NCBI GenBank assembly: GCA_026004615.1
Contig: BPJM01000001.1
Coordinates: 569,482 to 633,481 of the forward strand
Reading direction: 5' to 3'
DNA length: 64,000 bases
DNA from: Planctomycetota bacterium
GTDB lineage: Bacteria; Planctomycetota; J058; J103
Part shown: positions 31,625-41,294 of the stretch, piece after piece
Position numbering within the stretch: the stretch's first letter is position 1
Layout of the letters: each line of letters starts with the position of its first letter
Notes under the pieces: generated by a model
What the model was told of the DNA's origin: nothing
Database searches by the model: none
What the model saw: the letters and a program-made list of their open reading frames with translations, nothing else
Program-made: the position numbers and the translations under genes

Positions 31625-32815
31625 TCAGTCGCCCGGGTGGGGATGGGCGCCTTCCATGGTCAGGGTGATGCAGTCCTGCTGGTCGGCATACAGACCGCCG
31701 CCCTGCACCTTGATGGTGAAGGTGCCGGCGTAGCGCGGGTAGAGCGCGAGGGTGTAGAACTCGGAGCCCTTGGTGATCGGCACCTTGATCTTGCCGCTCG
31801 TCCAGTTCGGCACGCTGTTCCACCAGCTGCGGCGGTGGTGCTCCGGGCCGTTCAGACACTTGGGATTGGGGCCATGCGGATCGCCGGCCGAGCCGAGCAC
31901 CATCCGCTTGATCCGCCAGGAGCCAGGCGCCTGCGGCTCCCAGCAGGCGAACATGGCGATGGGCTGCCGCTTGGGGCTGATGTCGACGATGACCTCGCGG
32001 ATCGGCCCCCTCACCTCCATCTCCGCGAACAGGATCGGGTGGTGGTAGGCGACCCAGTCGGCGGCCGTGCAGCGGGTCTTCAGCCCGCGCAGCTTGAGCA
32101 ACGGCGGCGGCTCCTTGGGCTTGCCGGTGATCGTCTCGCCCAGCGCTTGCGACAGCGCCTCCGCCCGCGCCACGCTCGCCCTCGCCCCCGCGAGGTTCGC
32201 CTGGAAGGGGGCGAACGGATCGGCGGCCGCGCCCCGGCCGCGCGAGGAGGCGCGCTGCTGGCCGGCACCGCCACCGGCCCGGCCGGCGCCCTGCCCTCCG
32301 CCTGCCCCGCCGCCCGCCTGGCCGGCGCCCTGCTGGCCCGCCCCCTGGCCGCCGCCCGCTCCCCCCGCACCGCCACCGCCCTGTCCCGCACCCGCGCCGC
32401 CCCCCGCCCCGGCGCTGCCGCAGCCGCCCGGCGTCGGATCGGGGATCTTGCGCTGGCCGTTCCAGAGCTGGCCGATCACGTAGGGGTGGGTGATATCGCC
32501 GTGCTCGAAGCCGACCAGCACCTCGTCGCCCACCTGGGGGGTCGAGACCCAGCCCGAACGCTTGGGCTCGTCCGGCCCGCCGCCGGCGGCCCAGCTCACG
32601 CACCGCGCCCAGGGCGCGACCAGCTTCGGGTCATCCTGGGGCTGCAGCCAGGGGAACCAGACCTGCACCGCGCCCATGAGGTGGCGCTGGTGCTCGTCAT
32701 CGTGGATCTTGATCACGATCGCCGGCGCCACGCCGTAGATCTTTTCCGTGCCGTGCGAGGCGGCGCGCTCTGCGCTGCCCAGCAGGGCGTCCAGGTTGGG
32801 CTCTGCGCTCGACAT
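31625..32815 (-). CDS. gpV-type OB-fold protein with Gly-rich linker and a novel C-terminal domain
   Basis: The protein has 396 residues from an ATG at 32815 after AGAGGAGAGCC. The OB-fold covers about 20-125: KIYGVAPAIVIKIHDDEHQR, VQVWFPWLQPQ, GDEVLVGFEHGDITHPYVIG. The beta-helix seen in the other gpV genes is missing. Instead there is a Gly/Ala/Gln low-complexity linker (about 140-205) and a 170-residue C-terminal domain with mixed strands, rich in Trp, His and Pro (YHHPILFAEMEVRGPIREVI, MFACWEPQAPGSWRI, TLALYPRYAGTFTIKVQGGG). I do not recognise this domain; it may be a beta-sandwich. The gene stands apart from the main operon. It may be a spike tip with a new cargo or binding module. Confidence 0.72.
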   Translation of the reverse strand: MSSAEPNLDALLGSAERAASHGTEKIYGVAPAIVIKIHDDEHQRHLMGAVQVWFPWLQPQDDPKLVAPWARCVSWAAGGGPDEPKRSGWVSTPQVGDEVLVGFEHGDITHPYVIGQLWNGQRKIPDPTPGGCGSAGAGGGAGAGQGGGGAGGAGGGQGAGQQGAGQAGGGAGGGQGAGRAGGGAGQQRASSRGRGAAADPFAPFQANLAGARASVARAEALSQALGETITGKPKEPPPLLKLRGLKTRCTAADWVAYHHPILFAEMEVRGPIREVIVDISPKRQPIAMFACWEPQAPGSWRIKRMVLGSAGDPHGPNPKCLNGPEHHRRSWWNSVPNWTSGKIKVPITKGSEFYTLALYPRYAGTFTIKVQGGGLYADQQDCITLTMEGAHPHPGD

Positions 32816-32970
32816 GGCTCTCCTCTGGCCGCGGCGCTGGCAGCGGCCTGGCGCTACCACCACGTGCCCGCACCGCCTGCGAGCGCCTCAAGCGTAGTGC
32901 GCCCCGAGGCCGGATGCAACCCGTCGTGGCCCCCGGCCCGCCGCTGGCCGGAGCCGCTCCGACCGCCGCC

Positions 32971-34360
32971 TCACAGCGTCCACGCCTGCGCATCCGCCTC
33001 CGCGGTCCTCTCCGGGAACAGCGGTTGCAGGCCCGGCGGACGGTAGCGCTCGACCGCCCGCAGCACGGCCTGCTGCAGGGCAGCGCGCTCGCGGCGCAGC
33101 GCCTCCAGCTGCCGCCGCAACCGCAGCAGGCGCCAGCTCGTGCGCCCGAAGTGGCGCAGCGCCTGGGCGCGCCCCAGCACCCGGAGCGTAGCGTAGCCGC
33201 TGAGCGGCAGCGCGGCGAGCGCAGCCAGCGCCCAGCTCCAGCCCCAGCACCAGCCGGCCAGCGCCGCCAGCGCCGTCCAGCCAGATACCAGAGCCAGCAG
33301 GCCGCCCATGAACTTGGTCGTGCCCACCACGTCCTTGCGCGGTGCGAGCGACTCGGCGAGCGCGGCCAGGCCCAGCCCCACCGGCAGGTGCACGACCGCC
33401 CCCAGCGCCGCCAGCGGCAGCCACATCAACAGCAGCAGCGCGTGCTCCAGGGCGCGGGCAGCCGCCTCGCGCGCGCCCACGCCGTGGCGCAGGGCCGCGT
33501 CGCTCAGGCCCAGCTCCTCCAGCCGCCCGAGGTAGTCCCGCACCCGCGCGTACAGCGCCCGCACCTTGGGCTCGTCCCGCACCTGCGGATAGGCGGCGTG
33601 GAAGCGCCGCGCTAGCTCGACGCGCTGCTCCAGCGAGATACCCGCCGGCTGGTACAGCCGCCCCACCGCGTCCAGCACCCGCACCGTCTCCCAGTCCTCG
33701 GCGTGGATCGTCAGCGCACGGAGCCGCTGCTCGATCTGCGTGGTGAGCGCGCGCACCGCCTCGCGGGCATCGCGCTCGTATGCCTGCCGCCAGCCCTGCT
33801 CCAGCGCGATCGGCTCTCCGAACTGGACCAGCACACGGGAGCGGAAGCGGTGCGGGCGGATGTAGACCAGTCCGGTCGGCACGATCGCGATCGGACGGCC
33901 GGGGTAGCGCTGCTGGGCGCCGAGGGCGATACGCGCCGCGCCGGTCTTGAGCGCCTGCAGCTGTGGCCGGTTGTGGCTGATCCCCTCGGGGAAGATGCCG
34001 ACGGCCCGCCCTGCCCCCAGCACCGCGAACAGCCGCTCGAAGGCGGCATCGTTGTCCAGGGGTCCCTCCGGGTGATCCTGCCGGCGCCGCACCGGCACCG
34101 CGCCCATGGCCCGCAACAGGGGGCCCAGCAGCCGGCTCTGGAAGAGCACATCCTTGGCTGCGAAGGTGTACCACCCGACCGCACACCGCCGTGATCAGCA
34201 CCGGGTCGAGCAGCGAGTTCGGGTGGTTGCCGCAAAAGGTGACCCCGGCGGCCCCCTCGGGCGGCAGGTGCTCCTCACCCACCACCACAACGCGGCGGAA
34301 AAAGGCCCGCACCGCAACGCGGAGCAACCCCTGCAGCAGGCGGTACAGCAACATGGCCAT
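32971..34360 (-). pseudogene. PlsC-type acyltransferase, split by a one-base insertion
   Basis: Two overlapping frames together give a 1-acylglycerol-phosphate acyltransferase-like protein of about 460 residues. The first frame holds VTFCGNHPNSLLDPVLITAV, with the HxxxxD-type catalytic block (NHPNSLLD), and ends sense near CGRVVH. The second frame continues with AAKDVLFQSRLLGPLLRAMG, VPVRRR and GIFPEGISHNRPQLQALKTG, the glycerophosphate-binding block. Dropping one of the two C residues (minus strand) at plus positions 34165-34166 joins them as GRVVHFAAKDVLFQSRLLGP. The C-terminal half adds two or three membrane helices (LLLLMWLPLAALGAVVHLPV), a layout seen in large bifunctional-looking PlsC proteins. 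The family acylates lysophospholipids at the inner membrane. Sequencing error or true frameshift cannot be told apart here. Confidence 0.8.
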
Positions 34361-34380
34361 CCGGATCGCCGGCTGCCCGG

Positions 34381-34409
34381 ACGATGCGGCAGCGTGCGAG
34401 CCGCGTCAA
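34381..34409 (-). promoter_or_regulatory. Weak promoter candidate for the acyltransferase gene
   Basis: Minus-strand TTGACG (34409-34404) and CATCGT (34386-34381) have a 17-bp spacer close upstream of the 34360 start. The -10 box matches only three positions. Confidence 0.3.
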
Positions 34410-34656
34410 GGCCGGCGCGCCGCGAGAGCAGAACCCACGGAACGGCCCGCCGGCTGGCGGCCAGCTCGCCGCCGGCGCACGGGCCCGCGCGCCCGCCCGC
34501 GCGCGGCGGCGGGCTTGGAGCGCGTGCTACACTGCTGGGAACCTGGCAGGCCGGGGGCGAACTCGTCCATCCCGCGGTCGGGCGGCCGTGGCCGTGCGCC
34601 CCCCGGGCCGACCAGCCCGCCGGAGCAGCAGTTCGCGGAACAGGAGAGGTGCAGCC

Positions 34657-36015
34657 GTGCGTCCGTTCACCCAGCTCATCCTGCCCGAGCTACGCGAGGC
34701 GCTGGAGCGCGAGGATCGCGCGCTGCTCGAGGCGGCGGCCGAGGAGCTGCTGCCCACCGACCTCGCCGACGTGTGCGCCCAGCTGGGACCGGAGCTGGCG
34801 GCGCGGCTGCTCACCATGCTGCCGGTGGGGCGCGCCGCTGCCGCCTTCGAGCAGCTGGAACCCGACCTCCAGCTGCGGCTGCTCGAGGGGCTGGGCCGGC
34901 GCCGCATCGGCCAGATCCTCGATGAGATGAGCCCCGACGACCGGGCCGACCTCATGGCGCGGCTGCCCGCGCCGACCGTGGAGGCACTGCTGCCGCTGCT
35001 GGCGCAGGCCGAGCGCAACGACGTCCGGCGGCTGATGCAGTACCCCGAGGAGACCGCCGGCGGTCTCATGACCACCGAGTACGTGGCCCTGCCAGGCGAG
35101 CTCACGGTGGAGCAGGCGCTCAAGGAGCTGCGCAAGGTCGCGCCCGACCGGGAGACGATCTACACCGTGTACGTGGTGGACGCTGGCCGCCACCTGCGGG
35201 GGGTGGTCTCGCTCCGCGACATCCTGACCGCCCTGCCCGGCAAGCGGCTCGAGGAGATCATGACGGAGCAGCCGGTCTGCGTGCGCGTGGACGCCGACCA
35301 GGAGGAGGTGGCGGAGCAGTTCGAGCGCTACGACCTGACGGCGCTGCCGGTCGTCGACGCCGAAGGCCGCCTGGTCGGGATCATCACCGTCGACGACGTG
35401 ATCGACGTGATCGAGGCCGAGGCCACCGAGGACATCCAGATGCTGGGCGGCATGCAGCCGCTGGGGGAGGAGTACCTGGCTACCCCGATCCGGCTGCTCG
35501 TGCGCAAGCGCGTGATCTGGCTCGTGTTGCTCATGATGGCGCAGACGCTCACCGCCCTCGCCATCGATGGACACCGGGGGCTGTTGGATGCGGCACTGGT
35601 CGCCTCGCTGGTGGTCTTCATGCCCATGATCAATGCCTCGGGCGGCAACTCCGGCTCGCAGTCGGCGACGCTGCTGACGCGCGCGCTCGCCGTGGGCGAG
35701 GTGCGCTTTTCCGATCTGGCGCGGGTGCTCGGGCGCGAGCTGGTCTCCGGCCTCGCCATGGGGCTGATCGTCGGTGGCTGCGGGGTGGCCTTCGTGCTCG
35801 CCATGAGCGGCAGCGTCGCCCCGCTGGTGTGGGTGGTGGGAGCGGCGCTGGTGGCGGTGACGACGATCGGCTCGCTGCTCGGAGCGCTGATCCCGCTCGT
35901 GCTCGACCGGATCGGCATCGATCCGGCGGTCAGTTCGGCCCCCTTCATCGCCAGCGTCTCGGATGTGATCAGCGTCACCGTCTACTTCGGCCTGGCGCGC
36001 CTGGTGCTGGCATGA
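34657..36015 (+). CDS. mgtE: Magnesium transporter MgtE
   Basis: The protein has 452 residues from a GTG at 34657, placed by CAGGAGAGGTG just upstream. It has the full MgtE architecture: an N-terminal superhelical domain (about 1-125, LLTMLPVGRAAAAFEQLEPD), two CBS domains (about 130-250; MQYPEETAGGLMTTEYVALP, then VVDAEGRLVGIITVDDVIDV) that sense intracellular magnesium, and five membrane helices with the pore signature MPMINASGGNSGSQSATLLT. It takes up Mg2+ down its electrochemical gradient and closes when internal Mg2+ is high. All key regions are intact. thrS follows 117 bp later on the same strand. Confidence 0.93.
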   Translation: MRPFTQLILPELREALEREDRALLEAAAEELLPTDLADVCAQLGPELAARLLTMLPVGRAAAAFEQLEPDLQLRLLEGLGRRRIGQILDEMSPDDRADLMARLPAPTVEALLPLLAQAERNDVRRLMQYPEETAGGLMTTEYVALPGELTVEQALKELRKVAPDRETIYTVYVVDAGRHLRGVVSLRDILTALPGKRLEEIMTEQPVCVRVDADQEEVAEQFERYDLTALPVVDAEGRLVGIITVDDVIDVIEAEATEDIQMLGGMQPLGEEYLATPIRLLVRKRVIWLVLLMMAQTLTALAIDGHRGLLDAALVASLVVFMPMINASGGNSGSQSATLLTRALAVGEVRFSDLARVLGRELVSGLAMGLIVGGCGVAFVLAMSGSVAPLVWVVGAALVAVTTIGSLLGALIPLVLDRIGIDPAVSSAPFIASVSDVISVTVYFGLARLVLA

Positions 36016-36132
36016 GCGGCGGGCGGCGTCCGCGGCGCGCGGCGCGGGCACTCGCTTGACCGGAGGATACCATCGGGATGCCTCGGGGCCGTGCCGGACG
36101 GGCGCGGCCGGCTGCAAGGAGGAGCGCGCGCG

Positions 36133-38106
36133 ATGAAGGTCCGGCTGCCCGACGACCGGGAACTGGAGCTCGACGGTGAGCGGGTGACGCTGGCGGACGT
36201 CGCACGCGCGATCGGACCGGGGCTCGCCCGGGCGGCGGTCGCCGGCCGCATCGACGGGGTGCTCGCCGACCTCGCCGCACCCGTGCCCGACGGCGCCCGC
36301 GTGGAGCTGCTGACGCTGCAGAGCGAGGCCGGGCTGTGGGTGCTGCGCCACTCGGCGGCGCACGTGCTGGCGACCGCGGTCAAGCGGTTGTTCCCCGAGG
36401 CCCGGCTCGGCATCGGGCCGCCGATCCAGGACGGCTTCTACTACGATTTCGACCTGGAGCACCGCTTCACCGAGGAGGACCTGGCGCGCCTGGAAGAGGA
36501 GATGCGCCGGGTGGTCGCGGAGGATCACCCCTTCGTGCGCGAGGAGCTGCCGCGGGCCGAAGCGCTGGCGCGGCTGCGCGCCATGGGCGAGCGGTACAAG
36601 GTGGAGCTCGTGGAACACGACCTGGCGAACGAGCCGGTCGTGAGCTTCTATCGCGACGGCGAGTTCGTGGATCTGTGCCGCGGCCCCCACCTGCCGTCCA
36701 CCGGCGGCGTGCGTGCCTTCAAGCTGCTGCACGTGGCCGGCGCCTACTGGAAGGGCCGCGAGACCAACCCGATGCTGCAGCGCATCTACGGCACCGCCTG
36801 GCGCGACGAGCGCGATCTGCGCGAGTACCTGCGCTGGCGCGAGGAGGCGCAGAAGCGGGATCACCGCCGGCTGGGGCGCGAGCTGGGACTGTTCTCGTTT
36901 CACCCCGAGGCGCCGGGGATGGCCTTCTGGCAGCCGCGGGGCACGGTGCTGTTCCACGAGCTGCTGCGCCTGTACCGCGAGACCCACCAGGCGCGTGGCT
37001 ACCAGGAGGTGCGCACCCCCCTGGTGCTCGATGTAGCGCTGTGGCACCGCTCCGGCCACTGGGAGAACTACAAGGAGAACATGTTCTTCACCGCCAGCGA
37101 GGGGCGCGAGTTCGCCCTCAAGCCGATGAACTGCCCGGGCCACTGCCTGCTGTTCGCGGAGGGACTGCGGAGCTACCGCGACCTGCCGCTCAGGCTCACC
37201 GAGCCCGGACACGTGCACCGCGCCGAGAAGTCCGGCACCCTGCACGGGCTGTTCCGGGTGCGGACCTTCGTGCAGGACGATGCGCACATCTTCTGCACCC
37301 AGGAACAGATCGAGTCCGAGGTGGTCGGGGTCATCGAGTTTCTGACCGAGCTGTACCGCACGCTCGGCTTCGATGAGTACCGGGTGGAGCTGTCGACGCG
37401 CCCGGAGAAATCGATCGGCTCGGAGGCGGTGTGGCAGGCGGCCGAGGCAGCGCTGGAGCGGGCGATCCGCGCCGCCGGCATGCCCTACCGCGTCCACCCC
37501 GGCGAGGGAGCGTTCTACGGCCCCAAGCTCGACTTTCACATCACGGACTGCGTCGGGCGGAGCTGGCAGTGCGGCACCATCCAGCTCGACTTCGCGATGC
37601 CGGAGCGGTTCGGTCTGGAGTACGTCGGCGCGGATGGGGCACGCCATACCCCGGTCATGATCCACCGGGCGCTGTTCGGCTCGCTGGAGCGGATGATCGG
37701 GATCTTGACCGAGCACTTCGCCGGCGCCTTCCCGCTCTGGCTGGCGCCCGAGCAGGTGCGCGTGCTGCCGATCGCGGATGCGCATCACGAGTGCGCCCAC
37801 CGCGTGGTGGCCCAGCTGCGCGCGGCGGGGCTGCGCGCGGAGGGGGATTTCAGGAACCTGAAGACCGGCAAGAAGGTGCGCGAGGCGGCGCTGGCCAAGG
37901 TGCCGTACGTGCTGGTGATCGGGGATCGCGAGCTGCACAGCGGCGAGGTCGCGGTGCGGGCGCGCGGCAACGCGGACCTCGGCACCATGACGGTCGAGTC
38001 GCTGATCGCCAGGCTCGGTGAGGAGGTCCGCACCCGCCACACCGAGCCCGTGGAGCGCTGGCGGCGGCCGACCGAGGACAGCGCGCTCGGCGAACCGGTC
38101 TATTGA
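36133..38106 (+). CDS. thrS: Threonyl-tRNA synthetase
   Basis: The protein has 657 residues, normal for bacterial ThrRS, and charges tRNA-Thr. The TGS domain covers 1-62. The editing domain that removes mischarged serine begins at about 65, with HSAAH (His73 and His77), and includes FVDLCRGPHLPSTGG. The class II catalytic core starts near 250; zinc-binding Cys is in KPMNCPGHCLLF, and motif 2 is LHGLFRVRTFVQDDAHIFC. The anticodon-binding domain is C-terminal (VRVLPIADAHHECAHRVVAQ). ATG at 36133 follows CAAGGAGGAGC. The usual neighbour infC is not present; instead a FabZ-like gene follows. Confidence 0.95.
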   Translation: MKVRLPDDRELELDGERVTLADVARAIGPGLARAAVAGRIDGVLADLAAPVPDGARVELLTLQSEAGLWVLRHSAAHVLATAVKRLFPEARLGIGPPIQDGFYYDFDLEHRFTEEDLARLEEEMRRVVAEDHPFVREELPRAEALARLRAMGERYKVELVEHDLANEPVVSFYRDGEFVDLCRGPHLPSTGGVRAFKLLHVAGAYWKGRETNPMLQRIYGTAWRDERDLREYLRWREEAQKRDHRRLGRELGLFSFHPEAPGMAFWQPRGTVLFHELLRLYRETHQARGYQEVRTPLVLDVALWHRSGHWENYKENMFFTASEGREFALKPMNCPGHCLLFAEGLRSYRDLPLRLTEPGHVHRAEKSGTLHGLFRVRTFVQDDAHIFCTQEQIESEVVGVIEFLTELYRTLGFDEYRVELSTRPEKSIGSEAVWQAAEAALERAIRAAGMPYRVHPGEGAFYGPKLDFHITDCVGRSWQCGTIQLDFAMPERFGLEYVGADGARHTPVMIHRALFGSLERMIGILTEHFAGAFPLWLAPEQVRVLPIADAHHECAHRVVAQLRAAGLRAEGDFRNLKTGKKVREAALAKVPYVLVIGDRELHSGEVAVRARGNADLGTMTVESLIARLGEEVRTRHTEPVERWRRPTEDSALGEPVY

Positions 38107-38150
38107 GGGGCGCGCGGCGCGCACACCCGCAGGAGATGGAGGAGCCGCCC

Positions 38151-38639
38151 ATGGGATCGCAACCGCCCGCCGCGGCCGCGGCGGGCTCCGCGCCGCCGCG
38201 CGCGCTCGACGCGGCGGCGGTGCGGCAGGTGCTGCCGCACGGCGAGGAGGCCGTGCTCGTCGATCACGTGCCGTGGCTGGAACCCGGACGCGAGGCGATC
38301 GGGGTGCTCCGGCCGCTGGGGGAGCTGCGCACCGGGGTGCCTCGGCCGCCCGACGGCACCGTCCCGCCGCTGCTCTTGCTGGAGGCGGCGGCGCAGCTGG
38401 CGGGGCTCGTGATCGCACCGCTCGCCGGACCGCTTGCCGGCCCCATCCCCGCCTGGCTCGCCGGTGCCCGCGACTTTCGCTTCCCGGCCCCGGCCCCCGC
38501 GGGTTTGCCGCTCACGGCGTGCGTCCGGATCGAGCGCCGGGTGGGTCGCCTGGTGTACGCGCACGCGCGCTGCCATGCGGGTGCGACCGTGTGCGCCGAG
38601 GGCACGGTCATGGTCGCGGTCGTCCCCGGCGAGGGCTAG
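38151..38639 (+). CDS. Hotdog-fold FabZ-like protein
   Basis: The protein has 162 residues. VLPHGEEAVLVDHVPWLEPG is a FabZ/FabA-like start (usually PHRYPFLLVDRV), and LLLLEAAAQLAGLVI corresponds to the EAxAQ central helix of hotdog dehydratases. The catalytic His of FabZ is retained only as PHGE, and the rest is short and diverged, so dehydration of 3-hydroxyacyl-ACP is uncertain; a thioesterase or acyl-binding role is equally possible. The ATG at 38151 follows GGAGGAGCCGCCC; an ATG at 38136 is an alternative. It lies 44 bp behind thrS. Confidence 0.62.
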   Translation: MGSQPPAAAAAGSAPPRALDAAAVRQVLPHGEEAVLVDHVPWLEPGREAIGVLRPLGELRTGVPRPPDGTVPPLLLLEAAAQLAGLVIAPLAGPLAGPIPAWLAGARDFRFPAPAPAGLPLTACVRIERRVGRLVYAHARCHAGATVCAEGTVMVAVVPGEG

Positions 38640-38695
38640 CCGCGGGCGCTCTGCGCCCGGTAGGCCGCGGCGAGCAGAGCGCGATGGCTACCCGT

Positions 38696-41125
38696 TCAGC
38701 GGGGCGCCCGCTCCCGGCGCCGCCGCCGGCGGCGCGCCAGCCAGCCGCCCGCGGCCGCCAGGGCCACCAGCCCCAGCGTCGCGAGCGAGATCGCCAGCCC
38801 CTGCCGGACGCTGCGGGGCGCGAAGGACAGGCGAACCCGGTGGCGGCCCTGCGGGACCATGAGCGCGCGGAAGGCGAGGTTGGCGCACAGCAGTTCCGCC
38901 GGCCGACCATCCAGCTCGGCCTGCCAGCCCGGGTAGTACGCATCGGTGATCACCAGCCACGCCGGCGCGGTGGCCTCGAGCTCCAGGTGCAGTTCGGTGT
39001 CGGTCTCGCGCACCATCCGGACGCGGCCGAGCGCAGCCCCACGGCGATCGCAAGGCGGCGGCACGCCGGGGCCGGGCGTGCCGAGCAGCACCACCTCCCG
39101 GTGCGGGTCGAACTCCGGGCTCGCCAGCCGCCAGGCCGCGGCCGTCGCATCGGGTGCCCAGCTCGCCCGTCCCACCAGTTGCGCGCGGGCCAGGGGCGCC
39201 GCCACCTCCCGGACTACGAGCAGGGGCCCCGTGTCCGGCTCCGCCTCCTCGACCGCGAGCACCCAGCGCACCGAGGCCAGCCGGTGCAAGCGCGGCTCGT
39301 CGGCTGCCACCGCCCGCCGCAGCCTTTCGTGCGCGGCAAGCGTGACCGAACCGTAGCCCTGGGCACTGCGGTAGCCGAGCAGCTCGGCGTGGTAGGGGGT
39401 GAGCCGCTCGTGGTAGACCCGCAGGTCGGTGGCGAGCCGCATGGTGCCCGCGGGCGAGGCGAACGCCTCGGGCGGCGGCAACGGGCCGGGCCGCTCCAGC
39501 AGGCGCACCGCCGGGATGGTCCGCACCAGCCCCCGGTTGGCCACCAGCAGCACGCCGAGCGCAAGCGCCGCCAGCGCCGGCGCCGCCGCGCGCCGCCAGG
39601 CGGCTCGCTCCCCGCCCGCGCCCCGCGCCGCCGCCCCGGCGGCGAGCGCCGCCAAGAGGGCGGCCGCCGCTCCCCAGCCGAGCGAGCCCGCCGCGCTGCG
39701 GAGCAGGGGGTGAGGCTGCATGGCGAGCCCCGCCGCCGCCAGCTGCTGCGCGAGCCAGCGCTCCAGCGGCTCGGGTGTGCTGGCAGCCGCGGCGGCGCCG
39801 GCGCCCAGCAACACCAGCAACACCAGGGCGCTGGCGGTCGCCGCCCGCGCCGCACGCCGCTCGCCTGCCTGCAGCGCCCGCAGCCCGAGCGCGGCGAGCA
39901 GCGCCAGGGGCAGCATCGCCATCACGACAAACTTCTCCGGATAGCGGAAGTAGGCCACCCCGGGGAGGGTCGCCCGCAGCCAGGGCAGCAGCGGGCACGC
40001 ATCGCCCAGTGCGAGCACCGCGAGCACCGCCGCCATCCCGCCGAGCGCCACCCGCAATCGCAGCGGCACCAGGCCCGCTCGCCGCCCGCCGGCCAGCCCC
40101 GCCACCGCCAGCACCAGCCACGGCGCGCCGACGAAGATCCCGCCCAGAAACGGCACCTTGAGCGGATGGGGGCGGAGCGCGACCGCCCAGTTGTGCTCGG
40201 TGCCCGGCGGACCGAACAGCTGAGGGGCGACCAGTTCGAGCAACCGGCCGGGCGGCAGCGACCAGAGATACGCACTGTAGGGTCCGGTGCCGGCGGCGCG
40301 GCTGGACAGCCGCGTCAACTCCAGCGTCGGCAGCCACTGCACCGCTGTCAGCCCGAGCGCCAGCGCCGCCGCCAGGACGGCCAGCCCCACCGACCGCAGG
40401 CGCATCCCGAGCCCGGGCGGAGCGGCGGCGGCTCGCCCCTCGGGGGGCAGGGTCCCGCTCAGGCACGCAACGCCGGCTGCAAGCGGTCGCCCCCACAGCA
40501 CGAGCAGGGCCTCGATCGCGGCATACACCGCAAACGCGAGCAGCAGCTCCAGCGCCCCGCCGAGCACCATCGCCGCCGCCGCCGCGCCGAGCCCGAGCGC
40601 CGCGCCCGGCCCGCCGCGCCGGTGGAGCAGCGCCCGCAGCGCCGCCAGCGCGACGAGCCACCACGGCAGTCCCGCCATCCACATCAGGTTCCAGTGCTGG
40701 CTGAGCACCGGTCCGCAGGCGGCGAGCAAAACCCCGGCCGCCAGCGCCGGCCAGCCGCCCGCTCCGAAGCTGTGCGCGGCGAGCGCGAAGGCCGGCACCA
40801 GCGCTGCCAGGTGCGCCCACACGAACAGCTTCAGCCCCGCGAACGGTCCCGCCAGCCCGCACAGCGCCGAGGGCGGGTAGAGCGCCTGCGTCATCGGATC
40901 GGCCAGATGCGGCACCCCGCAGGCGACCTCGGGGTTCCACAGCGGCAGCTCGCCGCGCGCCCAGGCCGCGGCGTTGCGCCGGAGCAGCACCGGGTACAGA
41001 TGCGCGGCGTCCTTGCTGCGCAGCGCCTGTCCCGGCACCAGGGCAGGGCCGAGCAGCAGGGTGGCGAGCAGGCCGCCGGCGATCAGGGCACGTGCGAGCT
41101 CGCGCAGCTGGCGGTGGCGGGCCAA
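38696..41125 (-). CDS. YfhO-family multipass membrane glycosyltransferase-like protein
   Basis: The protein has 809 residues and at least twelve hydrophobic segments. The N-terminal region LPLWNPEVACGVPHLADPMT, then QALYPPSALC, and the central QHWNLMWMAGLPWWLVALAA match the YfhO family (Bacillus lipoteichoic-acid glycosylation). The C-terminal soluble part about 530-740 ends with AWLVITDAYYPGWQAELDGR, a block that is nearly diagnostic for YfhO proteins, before the last helix. YfhO proteins glycosylate surface polymers using lipid-linked sugars; substrate here is unknown. It starts with TTG at 41125, supported by AAGGAGTCCTCGCC upstream and by the membrane topology. Confidence 0.85.
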   Translation of the reverse strand: MARHRQLRELARALIAGGLLATLLLGPALVPGQALRSKDAAHLYPVLLRRNAAAWARGELPLWNPEVACGVPHLADPMTQALYPPSALCGLAGPFAGLKLFVWAHLAALVPAFALAAHSFGAGGWPALAAGVLLAACGPVLSQHWNLMWMAGLPWWLVALAALRALLHRRGGPGAALGLGAAAAAMVLGGALELLLAFAVYAAIEALLVLWGRPLAAGVACLSGTLPPEGRAAAAPPGLGMRLRSVGLAVLAAALALGLTAVQWLPTLELTRLSSRAAGTGPYSAYLWSLPPGRLLELVAPQLFGPPGTEHNWAVALRPHPLKVPFLGGIFVGAPWLVLAVAGLAGGRRAGLVPLRLRVALGGMAAVLAVLALGDACPLLPWLRATLPGVAYFRYPEKFVVMAMLPLALLAALGLRALQAGERRAARAATASALVLLVLLGAGAAAAASTPEPLERWLAQQLAAAGLAMQPHPLLRSAAGSLGWGAAAALLAALAAGAAARGAGGERAAWRRAAAPALAALALGVLLVANRGLVRTIPAVRLLERPGPLPPPEAFASPAGTMRLATDLRVYHERLTPYHAELLGYRSAQGYGSVTLAAHERLRRAVAADEPRLHRLASVRWVLAVEEAEPDTGPLLVVREVAAPLARAQLVGRASWAPDATAAAWRLASPEFDPHREVVLLGTPGPGVPPPCDRRGAALGRVRMVRETDTELHLELEATAPAWLVITDAYYPGWQAELDGRPAELLCANLAFRALMVPQGRHRVRLSFAPRSVRQGLAISLATLGLVALAAAGGWLARRRRRRRERAPR

Positions 41126-41294
41126 GGCGAGGACTCCTTGCGCGCGGCGCGGATACCTGCTCGAAATATCCGCACTCGGCCCGCTCGCGCAACGAGCAGC
41201 TGGGGGGTGCGCGGGCAGACTGCCCTCCGTTCTGGGTTCGGGTGGTGCGCCCGGCGTTTCGCCGCGAGCGGGTCCGAGCAGAGAGGACGCCGCC

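Noticed and set aside
18192..32815. A complete type VI secretion system or prophage
   Set aside because: Only spike, tip and accessory proteins are present; no sheath, tube, baseplate wedge, ClpV, membrane complex, capsid, terminase or integrase gene was found.
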